Origin: JBCCGG01 sp039029395
GTDB lineage: Bacteria; Pseudomonadota; Alphaproteobacteria; Kiloniellales; JAKSDN01
NCBI GenBank assembly: GCA_039029395.1
Contig: JBCCGG010000032.1
Location: 1 to 64,000, forward strand
Direction of reading: 5' to 3'
Length of the DNA: 64,000 nucleotides
Below, piece by piece: positions 25,229 to 33,994 of the stretch. Each line of letters opens with the position of its first letter. Positions within the stretch are counted from its first letter, which is position 1. Position numbers and translations under genes: made by a program. Below the pieces are notes generated by a model. The model had not been told where the DNA came from and did no database searches. It was given only the letters and a program-made list of their open reading frames with translations.

Positions 25229-25852
25229 ATGCGCATACTCTATGTGGAAGACGACATCTCCATGGCTCAGAGCATCGAGATGCTGCTCGAAGCCGAGGGC
25301 TACGAGGTCGAGTCCACGCCCTATGGCAAGCGCGCCGCGACCCTGGCCAAGTGCTGGGATTACGATCTGATCCTACTTGATATCAACCTGCCGGATATCG
25401 ACGGCTACGAGGTCATCGAGCAGCTGCGCGAAGCGGGCGTGGAGACCCCGGTGTTGATCCAGTCGGGATTGGTCGAGCGGGACGACGCCTCCAAGGGCCA
25501 GGGCTTCGGGGTGATCGACTATCTGGTCAAGCCGTTCAGCAAGGCCGAGCTGATCGAGCGCATTCAGACCATCTTGGCGCGCGCCCGGTTAGGCGATGGT
25601 TCGGAGCAAGCGGCCGGTCAGGCGGCGGACGAATCGCTGGCCGGCAAGATCGCCTTCAAGAACGCTTTCGGCAAGCTGCGCTTCCTGGACTGCCTGGTGG
25701 TCTCCCTGTCGCCGACCGGGGCGGCGCTTCGTATTGCCGGCGACGCCGCCAGCTGCCCCGAGCGCTTCGCCCTGCGCCTGACTTCGGGTCTGAACCGGCC
25801 GTGCGAGATCTGCTGGACCCTGAAGGACAAGGTCGGCGTCAAGTTCGCCTGA
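25229..25852 (+). CDS. Response regulator with C-terminal PilZ-like domain
   Basis: This 207-residue protein has a receiver domain (residues 1-120) with acidic residues in YVEDD, phospho-acceptor Asp51 in LLDINLPDIDGY, a Ser at 79 and Lys101 in LVKPFS. After a short linker, residues about 135-207 (LRFLDCLVVSLSPTGAALRI ending in VGVKFA) resemble a PilZ domain. The strict c-di-GMP-binding RxxxR motif is not obvious. No histidine kinase lies next to it. The receiver resembles CtrA-type proteins at its N-terminus, but there is no DNA-binding domain. Confidence 0.8.
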   Translation: MRILYVEDDISMAQSIEMLLEAEGYEVESTPYGKRAATLAKCWDYDLILLDINLPDIDGYEVIEQLREAGVETPVLIQSGLVERDDASKGQGFGVIDYLVKPFSKAELIERIQTILARARLGDGSEQAAGQAADESLAGKIAFKNAFGKLRFLDCLVVSLSPTGAALRIAGDAASCPERFALRLTSGLNRPCEICWTLKDKVGVKFA

Positions 25853-25915
25853 GCGCTTGCTCGCGAAACCAGGCGCCCGCTATTCTGGGTCGACCTGGGA
25901 CAAGGACCGACTTCC

Positions 25916-26761
25916 GTGAGCTTCGACGTCGCCGCGCTGGTTCTGCTGGCCGCCGCTCTGCACGCCGCCTGGAACGCGTTGATCAAGATAAGTGGCGAGC
26001 GGGTTGCGGTCATGGCTCTGGTCACCTTGGCCGGCAGCCTTCTGTCGCTCGTCGCGCTGCCGTTCGTCGAGGCGCCGGATCCGGCCAGCTGGCCCCTGCT
26101 TGCGCTCACCATCGCACTCCACACCGGCTACCATTTCTTCCTGGCGATCGCCTACGATCACGGCGATCTGGGTCAGGTCTATCCGATTGCCCGAGGCTCG
26201 GCGCCATTGCTGGTGACCTTGGGCGCTCTGCTGCTTGCCGGCGAGCGGCTCGATCCGATCGCCCTGGCCGGCGTTGCCTGCCTTGCTGTCGGCGTGATGG
26301 CGCTCACCTTCGAACGGGGCGGCGGTCTGGCCCGGCGACCCAAGGCCATCGCCTATGCGCTGCTGACCGCGCTGTTCATCGCGTCCTACACCCTCGTCGA
26401 CGGGCTTGGCGTACGCCAGGCCGGCTCGGTTCTGGGTTTTGCCGTATGGCTGACTATCGGCGACGGGCTCGCGACCTTTGCCTTGGCCGCGGTTTGGAAG
26501 GGCCGTGTGATCTGGCAGGTCGCCCGCACCAATTGGGCCCGCGGTGCGATCGGCGGCGCGCTTCAGGTCGCCGCGTACTGGATCATTGTCTGGGCACTCG
26601 CCCACGCACCCATGGGCCAGGTCTCCGCGCTGCGGGAAACCTCGGTGCTTTTCGCGGCGGTGATCTCGACCTTCCTGTTGAAAGAAGGTTTTGGGGTTTG
26701 GCGATTCGTCTCCGCCGGATTGGTGACGCTCGGCTTGATCTTGAGCCGACAGCGGGCCTAG
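25916..26761 (+). CDS. EamA/DMT-family membrane transporter
   Basis: This 281-residue protein has about ten hydrophobic helices arranged as two EamA repeats. The first repeat starts ALHAAWNALIK, has GDLGQVYPIARGSAPLLV, and the second has APMGQVSALRETSVLFAAVI near the end; both are typical of DMT metabolite exporters. The start is GTG at 25916. Substrate is unknown; relatives export amino acids or other small metabolites. It stands 63 bases after the response regulator on the same strand, and co-transcription is possible. Confidence 0.87.
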   Translation: MSFDVAALVLLAAALHAAWNALIKISGERVAVMALVTLAGSLLSLVALPFVEAPDPASWPLLALTIALHTGYHFFLAIAYDHGDLGQVYPIARGSAPLLVTLGALLLAGERLDPIALAGVACLAVGVMALTFERGGGLARRPKAIAYALLTALFIASYTLVDGLGVRQAGSVLGFAVWLTIGDGLATFALAAVWKGRVIWQVARTNWARGAIGGALQVAAYWIIVWALAHAPMGQVSALRETSVLFAAVISTFLLKEGFGVWRFVSAGLVTLGLILSRQRA

Positions 26762-27034
26762 GCGCGTCCGGCCCTCTGGCCCGGGCTCCGGCCCAGCGCC
26801 GAAGGGGTCGGGGCTGGCGTTAGGCGCCGTGATCACTCAACTATTACCAGACCTACACTTGCCTCTCGGCCCGGGATGGGGGTTTACTTGGGCTAAGTGT
26901 GATCAGGTGCGCCGATCCGGCTCAAGGGCTAGTCCGTAAGATCTTAGGATTAACTGCCTACTCAAGTCGGCGCCGAGGGCCAAGATCTCGGCTCCCTTTT
27001 GTCGTTTGGCCGGCCCGGCCGGTCGCAACCAGGG
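26762..27034. other. Intergenic region before the solute-binding protein genes
   Basis: No gene was found. It contains GTGATCAC (26829-26836) and a related GTGATCAG about 70 bases later, a possible operator pair. A weak hairpin GCCGAG (26972-26977) with CTCGGC (26987-26992) is followed by TCCCTTTT, and a GC palindrome lies around 27008-27022. None is strong enough to name. Confidence 0.4.
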
Positions 27035-27071
27035 TTGAACTATTACCCTTTTGGGGCAAGATGTTGGCCAA
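27035..27071 (+). promoter_or_regulatory. Promoter of the first solute-binding protein gene
   Basis: TTGAAC (27035-27040) and AAGATG (27058-27063) are 17 bases apart, and the latter is followed directly by the palindrome TTGGCCAA (27064-27071). The same arrangement, with similar hexamers and the identical palindrome, precedes the second copy, which strengthens the call. Confidence 0.5.
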
Positions 27072-27119
27072 ACAAATGCGGCCCAAGGCCCGAAAACAGG
27101 ACGAACAGAGGAGGACATA

Positions 27120-28733
27120 ATGTCCGAAAAGCGCAACGACGATATTATCGCCGCCCTCAAGGACGGTGTTGCCGACGGTAAGGTCAGCCGCCGGCGCTTT
27201 ATGGAGGGCGCGCTCTACGCTGGCCTGACGGTCAGTGCGGCGACGACTCTTTGGACCTCGACGGTGCGGGCGGCGACCCCCAAGAAGGGCGGCAAGTTCC
27301 GGGTCGGCATGGATGACGGCAACACCACGGACTCCATGGATCCGGCGACCTACGAGTCGACCTTCAACATCAACATGGCGCACACCCACCGCAACTTCCT
27401 GACCGAGATTACGACCGACAACGTCGTGGGCCCGGAGCTCGCCGAAAGCTGGGATGCCTCCGACGACGCCTCGGAATGGACGTTCAAGCTGAGGAAGGGC
27501 GTGGAGTTCCACAACGCCAAGTCCCTTGAGGCCTCCGACGTGGTGGACACCCTGAACTATCACCGCGGCGATGACACCAAGTCCGCCGCCAAGGCGCTGC
27601 TGGAGCCGATCACCGAGATCGAGGCGGTAGACAAGCACACAGTGAGGATCAAGCTGAACGCGGGCAGCGCGGACTTCCCCTACATCATGACCGACTACCA
27701 CTTGACCATCTTGCCGTCGGACGGCGAGGGCAATGTTCAGTGGCAGAAGGGCGAGGGCACCGGCGGCTACGTGGTCAAGGACTTCGACCCGGGCGTGCGC
27801 GCCCACTTCGAGCGCTTCCCGAACTACTTCAAGGACGACCGGGCCTGGTTCGACGAGGTCGAGTACACCGCCATTCCCGACGTCAACGCCCGACAGACCG
27901 CGGTCCTCACGGGCGAGCTGGACGCCATGCTGGAGTGCGACCTCAAGACCGTGCACCTCTTGGCGCGCGATCCCAACGTCGCGGTCGATGAGGTGCCGAG
28001 CGGCACCCACATCACCATGCCGATGCATGTGGACGTGGCACCCTTCGACAACGTCGACGTCCGCCTGGCGCTCAAGTACTCGATCGATCGGGACGAGGCC
28101 CTGGCGAAAATCCTCAAGGGACACGGCACGCTCGGCAACGATCATCCGATCGGCGCCGTGCTGCCCTATTACGCTCAGGATCTGGAGCAGCGCATCTACG
28201 ATCCGGACAAGGCCAAGCATCACCTCAAGAAGGCCGGCATGGAGAACCTCCAGGTCTCCTTCTCGACCTCCGACGTGCCCCTGCCGGGCGGCGTCGATTT
28301 GGCGATCCTGTTCCAGGAGAACGCGGCCTCCTCGGGCATCACGATCGATGTCGAGCGCGAGCCGAACGACGGCTACTGGTCGAACGTCTGGCTGGTCAAA
28401 CCATTCTGCCTGGTCTCCTGGGGCCAGCGGCCGACGCCCGACGTAATGTTCTCCTTGGCCTACGCGGCCGATGCCGCCTGGAACGAGTCTCACTACAAGG
28501 GCAAGCGCTTCAACGAGCTCTTGATCCAGGCCCGCGCCGAGCTGGACGACGCCAAGCGGCGCGACATGTATTTCGAGATGCAGCAGATCATGCGCGACGA
28601 CGGCGGCACGATCATTCCGTTCTTCCGGAACTATGTTTATGCCCGCCGGGCCAACGTCGCTCACGCGGACAAGCTCTCCGGCAACTGGGCGCTCGACGGC
28701 GCGCGCGGTGCTGAGCGCTGGTGGTTCGGATAA
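27120..28733 (+). CDS. Tat-exported family 5 ABC solute-binding protein, copy 1
   Basis: This 537-residue periplasmic binding protein of the peptide/nickel (DppA-like) family captures oligopeptides or other solutes. Residues about 24-52 are a twin-arginine signal (SRRRFMEGALYAGLTVSAA) with cleavage near VRA-ATP. SBP_bac_5 features are ELAESWDASDDASEWTFKLR, KGVEFHNAK, GTGGYVVKDF and RPTPDVMF. ATG at 27120 follows GAGGAGGA. The second gene downstream is a close duplicate of the same length. Neither permease nor ATPase genes lie nearby, so the partner transporter is unknown. Confidence 0.9.
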   Translation: MSEKRNDDIIAALKDGVADGKVSRRRFMEGALYAGLTVSAATTLWTSTVRAATPKKGGKFRVGMDDGNTTDSMDPATYESTFNINMAHTHRNFLTEITTDNVVGPELAESWDASDDASEWTFKLRKGVEFHNAKSLEASDVVDTLNYHRGDDTKSAAKALLEPITEIEAVDKHTVRIKLNAGSADFPYIMTDYHLTILPSDGEGNVQWQKGEGTGGYVVKDFDPGVRAHFERFPNYFKDDRAWFDEVEYTAIPDVNARQTAVLTGELDAMLECDLKTVHLLARDPNVAVDEVPSGTHITMPMHVDVAPFDNVDVRLALKYSIDRDEALAKILKGHGTLGNDHPIGAVLPYYAQDLEQRIYDPDKAKHHLKKAGMENLQVSFSTSDVPLPGGVDLAILFQENAASSGITIDVEREPNDGYWSNVWLVKPFCLVSWGQRPTPDVMFSLAYAADAAWNESHYKGKRFNELLIQARAELDDAKRRDMYFEMQQIMRDDGGTIIPFFRNYVYARRANVAHADKLSGNWALDGARGAERWWFG

Positions 28734-28760
28734 GCCACCTCACGCACCTGAATTAGTCTT

Positions 28761-28793
28761 GGGGCGGGGATTTGATCCCCGCCCCTTTCTTTT
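28761..28793 (+). terminator. Intrinsic terminator after solute-binding protein copy 1
   Basis: GGGGCGGGGA (28761-28770) and TCCCCGCCCC (28776-28785) form a perfect 10-bp stem with a TTTGA loop, followed by TTTCTTTT. It separates the two duplicated genes, so they are transcribed largely independently. Confidence 0.92.
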
Positions 28794-28810
28794 GGGTTTG
28801 GTTTCTTAAC

Positions 28811-28847
28811 TTGCACTCTGAGCCGGGGACGGCATGATATTGGCCAA
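28811..28847 (+). promoter_or_regulatory. Promoter of the second solute-binding protein gene
   Basis: TTGCAC (28811-28816) and ATGATA (28834-28839) have a 17-base spacer and are followed by the TTGGCCAA palindrome (28840-28847), matching the promoter of copy 1 position by position. The palindrome could be part of the initial transcribed region or an operator. Confidence 0.5.
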
Positions 28848-28878
28848 GCAATCAAAGAAACGAGCAGTGGAGGACTTG

Positions 28879-30492
28879 ATGACGGATAAGCGTAACGACG
28901 ACGTTCTCGCCGCCCTTAAGAGCGGCGCCATCGACGGCAAGGTCAGCCGCCGGCGTTTCATGGAGGGCGCGCTCTATGCCGGCCTGACGGTGAGCGCAGC
29001 CTCGACCTTGTGGAGCACCACGGTTCTCGCCGGCACGCCTCAAAAGGGCGGCCATTTCCGGGTCGGCTTGGACGACGGCAACACCACCGACAGCCTGGAC
29101 CCGGCGCTTTATGAGGGCCAGTTCCAGATCTCCATGTCCCACACCCACCGCAACTACCTGACCGAGATCACGCCCGATAATGTGGTTGGCCCGGAGCTGG
29201 CGGAATCCTGGGAGGCCTCTGACGACGCCTCGGAATGGGTCCTGAAGCTGCGCAAGGGCGTCGAGTTCCACAACGGTAAGAGCTTCGACGCGACCGATGC
29301 CTTGGACTCTCTGAACCACCATCGCGGCGAGGACACCAAGTCTGCCGGCAAGGCGCTCTTGGCCTCGGTCGAGGAGATCAAGGTCGACGACCCGCACACG
29401 CTGATCGTCAAGCTGAACGCCGGCAGCGCCGATTTCCCCTACGTGCTGACCGACTATCATTTCACCATGCTGCCGTCGGACGGCGAGGGCAACGTGGCCT
29501 GGGAGAAGGGCGAAGGTACCGGTGGCTATGTGCTCGAAGAGTTCGAGCCCGGCGTGCGCGCGACCATGAAGCGCTTCCCCAACTACTGGAAGGAAGGTCG
29601 GGCGCACTTCGACGAGGTCTCCTATTACGCGATCCCCGACGTCAACGCGCGCCAGACCGGGCTCAAGACAGGCGATCTGGACGCCATGATCGAGGTCGAC
29701 CTGAAGACCGCGAAACTGCTGGACCGTGATCCCAACGTGGTCGTGGTCGAGGTGCCGAGCGGTACCCACATCACCATGCCCATGCACACCGATGTGGCGC
29801 CCTTCGACAACAACGACGTGCGCCTGGCGCTGAAGTACGCGATCAACCGGGAAGAGGCCCTGCAAAAGATCCTTAAGGGTCACGGCACGCTCGGCAACGA
29901 CCATCCGATCGGCGCGGTGCTGCCCTACCACGCCGCGGGCTTGGAGCAGCGCACCTACGACCCTGACAAGGCCAGGCACCACCTCAAGAAGGCCGGCATG
30001 GAGAACCTCAAGGTCTCCTTCTCGGCCTCCGATGTGCCGATGCCCAATGGTGTCGATTTCGCAATCCTGTTCCAGGAGAGCGCCAAGAAGGCCGGCATCG
30101 AAATCGACGTGGTGCGCGAGCCGAACGACGGCTACTGGTCCAACGTCTGGCTGAAGAAGCCGTTCTCTCTGGTCTCCTGGGGTCAGCGGCCGACGCCGGA
30201 CGTGATGTTCACTCTGGCCTATTCGGCCGGTGCCGACTGGAACGAGTCCCACTTTCAGCACGAGCGCTTCAACAAGCTGCTGCTCGAGGCACGGGCCGAG
30301 CTCGACGACGCCAAGCGCGGCGAGATGTACTACGAGATGCAGCAGATCATGCGTGACGAGGGCGGCACGATCATTCCGTTCTTCCGCAACTACGTCTTTG
30401 CTCACCGGGCCAACGTGATGCACGACGAGAAGCTCTCAGGCAACTGGGCGCTCGACGGCTCGCGCGGCGGCGAGCGATGGTGGTTTGGCTAA
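28879..30492 (+). CDS. Tat-exported family 5 ABC solute-binding protein, copy 2
   Basis: This is also 537 residues and aligns with copy 1 without gaps that I can see, sharing the twin-arginine signal SRRRFMEGALYAGLTVSAA, PSGTHITMPMH and the ending GNWALDGSRGGERWWFG. Differences are concentrated in surface-like positions and a few possible ligand-loop residues. ATG at 28879 follows GGAGGA. It has its own promoter and terminator, as expected for a tandem gene duplication followed by some divergence. Transported substrate unknown. Confidence 0.9.
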   Translation: MTDKRNDDVLAALKSGAIDGKVSRRRFMEGALYAGLTVSAASTLWSTTVLAGTPQKGGHFRVGLDDGNTTDSLDPALYEGQFQISMSHTHRNYLTEITPDNVVGPELAESWEASDDASEWVLKLRKGVEFHNGKSFDATDALDSLNHHRGEDTKSAGKALLASVEEIKVDDPHTLIVKLNAGSADFPYVLTDYHFTMLPSDGEGNVAWEKGEGTGGYVLEEFEPGVRATMKRFPNYWKEGRAHFDEVSYYAIPDVNARQTGLKTGDLDAMIEVDLKTAKLLDRDPNVVVVEVPSGTHITMPMHTDVAPFDNNDVRLALKYAINREEALQKILKGHGTLGNDHPIGAVLPYHAAGLEQRTYDPDKARHHLKKAGMENLKVSFSASDVPMPNGVDFAILFQESAKKAGIEIDVVREPNDGYWSNVWLKKPFSLVSWGQRPTPDVMFTLAYSAGADWNESHFQHERFNKLLLEARAELDDAKRGEMYYEMQQIMRDEGGTIIPFFRNYVFAHRANVMHDEKLSGNWALDGSRGGERWWFG

Positions 30493-30518
30493 GTAAATCA
30501 AAAACTTGGCGCGATTCA

Positions 30519-30548
30519 GGGCGAAGACTTCGGTCTTCGCCCTTTTTT
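30519..30548 (+). terminator. Intrinsic terminator with TTCG tetraloop
   Basis: GGGCGAAGAC (30519-30528) and GTCTTCGCCC (30533-30542) form a perfect 10-bp stem closed by a TTCG tetraloop, followed by six T residues. It ends transcription of the second solute-binding protein gene. Confidence 0.95.
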
Positions 30549-30671
30549 CATGGGCTTAGCGGCAATTTTACGACAGGTATATACCCCCTAATCTTATCTC
30601 CGTTGGAACGGCCCCATGCAACGAATTGTCAAGGGCGCAAGGCAAGCGGGGCGATGCGATCACAATGCGCT

Positions 30672-32171
30672 CTAGGCCAGCGCGGTTGCAAGCCGCGCAA
30701 CCGCCCGCTCCATCTCGGCCTCCGGCACCGCCGCGTAGCCGAGCAGCAGGCCCTGCTGCTTGGCCTCGCCAAGGTAGTAGCTCGAGAGTGGGCTGACCGT
30801 GAGACCGGTCGCGGCGGCCCGTGCGGTCGCTTCCCGGTCGTCCATGCGCGCCGCAAGCAACGGTGTCGGGCGCGCCACCAAGTGCATGCCGGCTTCGTCG
30901 GGCCGCAGGTCGAGCAGGTCCGCCAAGTGGCGCTCGGCGGCGGCCAGCAGGGCTTGCTGGCGGGCGGCGTAGAGCACCCGCATGCGGCGCACGTGGCTGG
31001 CGAAGTGGCCCTCCGATATGAAGCGGGCGAGCGCCGGCTGGACCACCATGGAGGGGTGGTCGTCGAGCGCGCGCCGGGCCGAGATCACCGCTTCGACTAG
31101 AGGCTCTGGGATCACCAGGTAGGCCAGGCGCAGGGCCGGGAACAGCACCTTGGAAAAGCTGCCCAGGTAGATCACCCGGCCGCCGCCGTCGCGCCGGCTG
31201 CGGTCGAGCCCGGTCAGCGCCGCGAGCGGCCGGCCGGCATAGCGGTACTCGCTATCGTAGTCGTCCTCGAGGATCCAGCCGTCCTGCTCGTAGGCCCAGT
31301 CGAGCAGCGCCAGACGCCGCTGCAGGCTCAAGACGCGGCCCAGCGGATACTGGTGGGACGGCGTGACGATCGCCAAGCGCGTGGCATCCGAGCCAGCGCG
31401 CGCCGCCGCCAGATCAAAGCCGTCATCGTCGACCGGCACCGGGCAAACCTTAAGGCCGGCCGCCACCAAAGGCCCGCGAAGACCGGTGTATCCGGGATCC
31501 TCGAGCCAGACTCCCTCGCCCGGATCGAGCAGGATTCGCGCCACCAGGTCGACCGCCTGTTGAGAGCCGGAGGTGATCAGGATCTGTTCGGCCCGGCAGC
31601 CCAGGCCGCGCACCGCATTGAGGTAGTCGGCAATCGCTTGGCGCAAGGGCGGGTAGCCGGCCGGGTCGCCGTGGCGCAGCAGCTCGGCCGCCGGCACTCG
31701 CCAGGCCCGGCCGAGCAGGCGCGCCCAAAGCTCGAAGGGAAAGGCCTCCAGGTCCGGCATACCAACCGTGAAGGCGACGCCTGGCGAGCGGGCATCGCGC
31801 CGTGCGGCGGTCAGCGCCCTGCCGCGCTCCGACAGCTTGGGCATCCTTTGGGCGCGCTCGCCCTGCCGCGCCGGCGCGCTGGACAGGCCAAGCAGCTCCT
31901 CGGGCAGCACCGAGGTGACGAAGCTACCCGAGCCCTGGCAGGCCTCCAAATAGCCTTCGGCGGTCAGCTGATCGAAGGCGCTGAGGACCGTGTTGCGCGC
32001 GCAGCCCAGCTCGCGCGCGAGCGCTCGGCTCGAGGGCAGGCGGCTGCCGGCGGCTAGGTTGCCGCTCAGCACCTTGTGGCGCAGCTGGTCGTAGAGCTGG
32101 CGGTGCAGCGGCTCAGCGGCGCTCGGATCGAGCGCCAGGCCGACCAGGGGCGCACTGTTTCGGCGACTCAA
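30672..32171 (-). CDS. MocR/PdxR-type transcriptional regulator with aminotransferase domain
   Basis: This 499-residue protein has a GntR winged-helix domain (about residues 17-85: LHRQLYDQLRHKVLSGNLAA, SRLPSSRALARELGCARNTV) followed by a fold-type I aminotransferase-like domain. The PLP-binding lysine is in YLGSFSKVLFPALRLAYL, and LEDDYDSEYRY and SGSQQAVDLVARILLDPG are typical. Such regulators sense PLP or a PLP adduct and often control vitamin B6 or amino-compound genes. It is divergent from a PNPOx-fold gene, the likely target. The start is TTG at 32171, with AGGAG five bases upstream. Confidence 0.9.
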   Translation of the reverse strand: MSRRNSAPLVGLALDPSAAEPLHRQLYDQLRHKVLSGNLAAGSRLPSSRALARELGCARNTVLSAFDQLTAEGYLEACQGSGSFVTSVLPEELLGLSSAPARQGERAQRMPKLSERGRALTAARRDARSPGVAFTVGMPDLEAFPFELWARLLGRAWRVPAAELLRHGDPAGYPPLRQAIADYLNAVRGLGCRAEQILITSGSQQAVDLVARILLDPGEGVWLEDPGYTGLRGPLVAAGLKVCPVPVDDDGFDLAAARAGSDATRLAIVTPSHQYPLGRVLSLQRRLALLDWAYEQDGWILEDDYDSEYRYAGRPLAALTGLDRSRRDGGGRVIYLGSFSKVLFPALRLAYLVIPEPLVEAVISARRALDDHPSMVVQPALARFISEGHFASHVRRMRVLYAARQQALLAAAERHLADLLDLRPDEAGMHLVARPTPLLAARMDDREATARAAATGLTVSPLSSYYLGEAKQQGLLLGYAAVPEAEMERAVARLATALA

Positions 32172-32220
32172 AGTGGCTCCTATAAAAACTCATAAGTGGA
32201 TCTTTTGAAGATACCACATT
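32171..32220. promoter_or_regulatory. Divergent control region with possible MocR operator
   Basis: AAGTGG occurs at 32171-32176 and again at 32194-32199, a 23-base spacing close to two helical turns, and an opposite-facing CCAC lies at 32214-32217. The region is AT-richer than its surroundings and lies between the regulator start and the PNPOx-like gene. Repeats of this kind are usual for MocR regulators, but the site is inferred only. Confidence 0.35.
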
Positions 32221-32266
32221 GTTTGTAGCGTGGCAGCCCTCCACGTCATTCACGGGAATCTTCGCC

Positions 32267-32944
32267 ATGCCGCCCTTGGACCAGACCGCCGCGCCCGATT
32301 TCCCACCGACCCCGCGCACGCGGATCAAGCGCCTACACCAACGGGCCTGCTACGACCGCAAGACGGTGCACGCTATCTTGGACGCCGGCCTCGAATGCCA
32401 TGTGGGTTACACGATTGACGAGCAGCCCTACGTGACCGCGACCGCCTATTGGCGCGAGGGTGACTGGGTCTATTGGCACGGCTCCTCGGCGAGCCGGGCG
32501 CTCCGACGCCAGAAAAGCGCCGTGCCGGTTTGCTTCACGGTCACTTTGATGGACGGCTTGGTGCTGGCCCGCTCAGGCTTTCACAGTTCGATCAATTACC
32601 GTTCGGTGATGGCCTTCGGCAGCGCAACGCTGATCGAGGACCCGGCCGAGAAGCTGCGCCAGCTGGAGCTCTTCGTCGAGCGCCTGACCCCAGGCCGCTG
32701 GGCCGAGCTGCGCCCGGTCGAAGCGCAGGAGCTCAAGGCGACCACGGTGCTCGGCCTCGAGCTGAAGGAGGTCGCCGCCAAGGTGCGCACCGGCCCGCCG
32801 GCCGACGACGAGCCCGATTACGATCTGGACGTTTGGGCCGGCGAGGTGCCGATCCGCCGGGTGATCGGGACGCCGGTGGACGATGGACGGCTCAAGACTG
32901 GGGTCACCGAGCCCGACTATCTCAAGCGCGTGGCAATCGACTGA
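32267..32944 (+). CDS. Pyridoxamine 5'-phosphate oxidase-family (FMN split-barrel) protein
   Basis: This 225-residue protein has the split-barrel flavin-binding fold: LDAGLECHVGYTIDEQPYVTATAYWREGDWVYWHG, SSASRALRRQ and VCFTVTLMDGLVLARS follow in family order, with the HSSINYRSVMAFG segment after them. It is more similar in outline to the heme/flavin-binding HugZ-like and unassigned PNPOx-family proteins than to PdxH. ATG at 32267 is selected because the in-frame upstream extension has no family features. It is divergent from the MocR-type regulator and overlaps the acetyltransferase start as TGATG. Confidence 0.85.
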   Translation: MPPLDQTAAPDFPPTPRTRIKRLHQRACYDRKTVHAILDAGLECHVGYTIDEQPYVTATAYWREGDWVYWHGSSASRALRRQKSAVPVCFTVTLMDGLVLARSGFHSSINYRSVMAFGSATLIEDPAEKLRQLELFVERLTPGRWAELRPVEAQELKATTVLGLELKEVAAKVRTGPPADDEPDYDLDVWAGEVPIRRVIGTPVDDGRLKTGVTEPDYLKRVAID

Positions 32945-33654
32945 TGGCCGGCGAAGAGCCCATCTTGGGGGCGGTGGTCGAGCGGCTGCCCTCGGGCGAA
33001 CGGCCGGCGCGGGCGCCGATCGTCGGCCGGCGCATCACCTTGGAGCCGGTCGATCCGGCGACCCACGGCGCGGAACTCTATGCGCTGTCCCACGGCGATG
33101 CCGATCCCGAGGCCGAGATCTGGACCTACATGCCCTATGGCCCCTTTCCGGAGCAGGCCAGTTTCGAGGATTGGCTGAAAGACCGCCAGGCCTCGGAAGA
33201 CCCGCTGTTCTTCGCCCTACGCGACCATAAGAGCGGAAAGGCCGCCGGCATGGCGAGCTATCTCAGGATTACCCCGGAGATGGGCGTGATCGAGATCGGC
33301 CACATCTGGTTCGCCCCCGCCCTGCAGCGCACGGCGGCGGCGACCGAGGCGCTCTTCCTAATGGCGCGCCTGGCCTTCGACGAGCTCAGCTACCGGCGCC
33401 TGGAGTGGAAGTGCAACGCGCTCAACGAGGGCTCGCGCCAGGCCGCGTTGCGCCTCGGCTTCACCTTCGAAGGCATCTTCCGACAGCACCTGATCGTCAA
33501 GGGCCGCAACCGGGATTCCGCCTGGTATTCGATCCTCGACGGAGAATGGCCGCGTCTGCGGGGCTGCTTCGAAGAGTGGCTGGCGGAGGAGAATTTTGAC
33601 GAGGCGGGCAAGCAAAAGGTCTCGCTCAGCGCGCTGACCAGGGCCTCGGACTAA
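32944..33654 (+). CDS. GNAT-family acetyltransferase
   Basis: This 236-residue protein shows the RimJ/RimL-type GNAT fold: GRRITLEPVDPATHGAELY at the start, FFALRDHKSGKAAGMASYLRI, IEIGHIWFAPALQRTAAATEA with the acetyl-CoA-binding stretch, and LEWKCNALNEGSRQAALRLGFTFEG. It should move an acetyl group from acetyl-CoA to an amine or protein N-terminus; the acceptor is unknown. It is translationally coupled to the PNPOx-like gene, so both probably belong to the MocR regulon. Its stop overlaps that of the convergent SDHAF4 gene. Confidence 0.88.
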   Translation: MAGEEPILGAVVERLPSGERPARAPIVGRRITLEPVDPATHGAELYALSHGDADPEAEIWTYMPYGPFPEQASFEDWLKDRQASEDPLFFALRDHKSGKAAGMASYLRITPEMGVIEIGHIWFAPALQRTAAATEALFLMARLAFDELSYRRLEWKCNALNEGSRQAALRLGFTFEGIFRQHLIVKGRNRDSAWYSILDGEWPRLRGCFEEWLAEENFDEAGKQKVSLSALTRASD

Positions 33655-33878
33655 AAGTCGATACAGCGCCCTTTGATTTCCCAGTCGCCGTAACGGGTCG
33701 GCTCGGGGCCGGCGGGGCCGCCGGTCTCGGGCACCTTGGCGGGCGCGGCGGACTCCTTGACGGCGGCCGCCTTGTCCAGATCCGCGCGAGTCACCACCTT
33801 GGCCGGGCGCGGCTTCGGCAGTCGGCGGATCTTCCCGGTGGCCGGCTTGGGATTATGGCTTGTGTAGCTGTTGGCCAT
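33651..33878 (-). CDS. Succinate dehydrogenase assembly factor 4-like protein (DUF1674)
   Basis: This 75-residue protein ends with GPEPTRYGDWEIKGRCIDF, the diagnostic C-terminal signature of DUF1674/SDHAF4. In eukaryotes and alphaproteobacteria this family binds the flavinylated SdhA subunit and helps assemble succinate dehydrogenase. The N-terminal part is basic, low-complexity and probably disordered. It stands alone on the minus strand. Confidence 0.9.
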   Translation of the reverse strand: MANSYTSHNPKPATGKIRRLPKPRPAKVVTRADLDKAAAVKESAAPAKVPETGGPAGPEPTRYGDWEIKGRCIDF

Positions 33879-33994
33879 CTACATGATATGGCATTGCCGG
33901 AGCGCCCTGCCAAGACTTGACCGGGCGGGCCTTCGGCGCCACCTGATGTCTTGACGCTTGATCTGACGAGGAGGTCGAGACCAAGAGGCTTGCC

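Noticed and set aside
26958..30423. Two long minus-strand frames opposite the duplicated solute-binding protein genes
   Set aside because: They appear twice only because the sense genes are duplicated, and they show Val/His/Leu-rich mirror composition without motifs.
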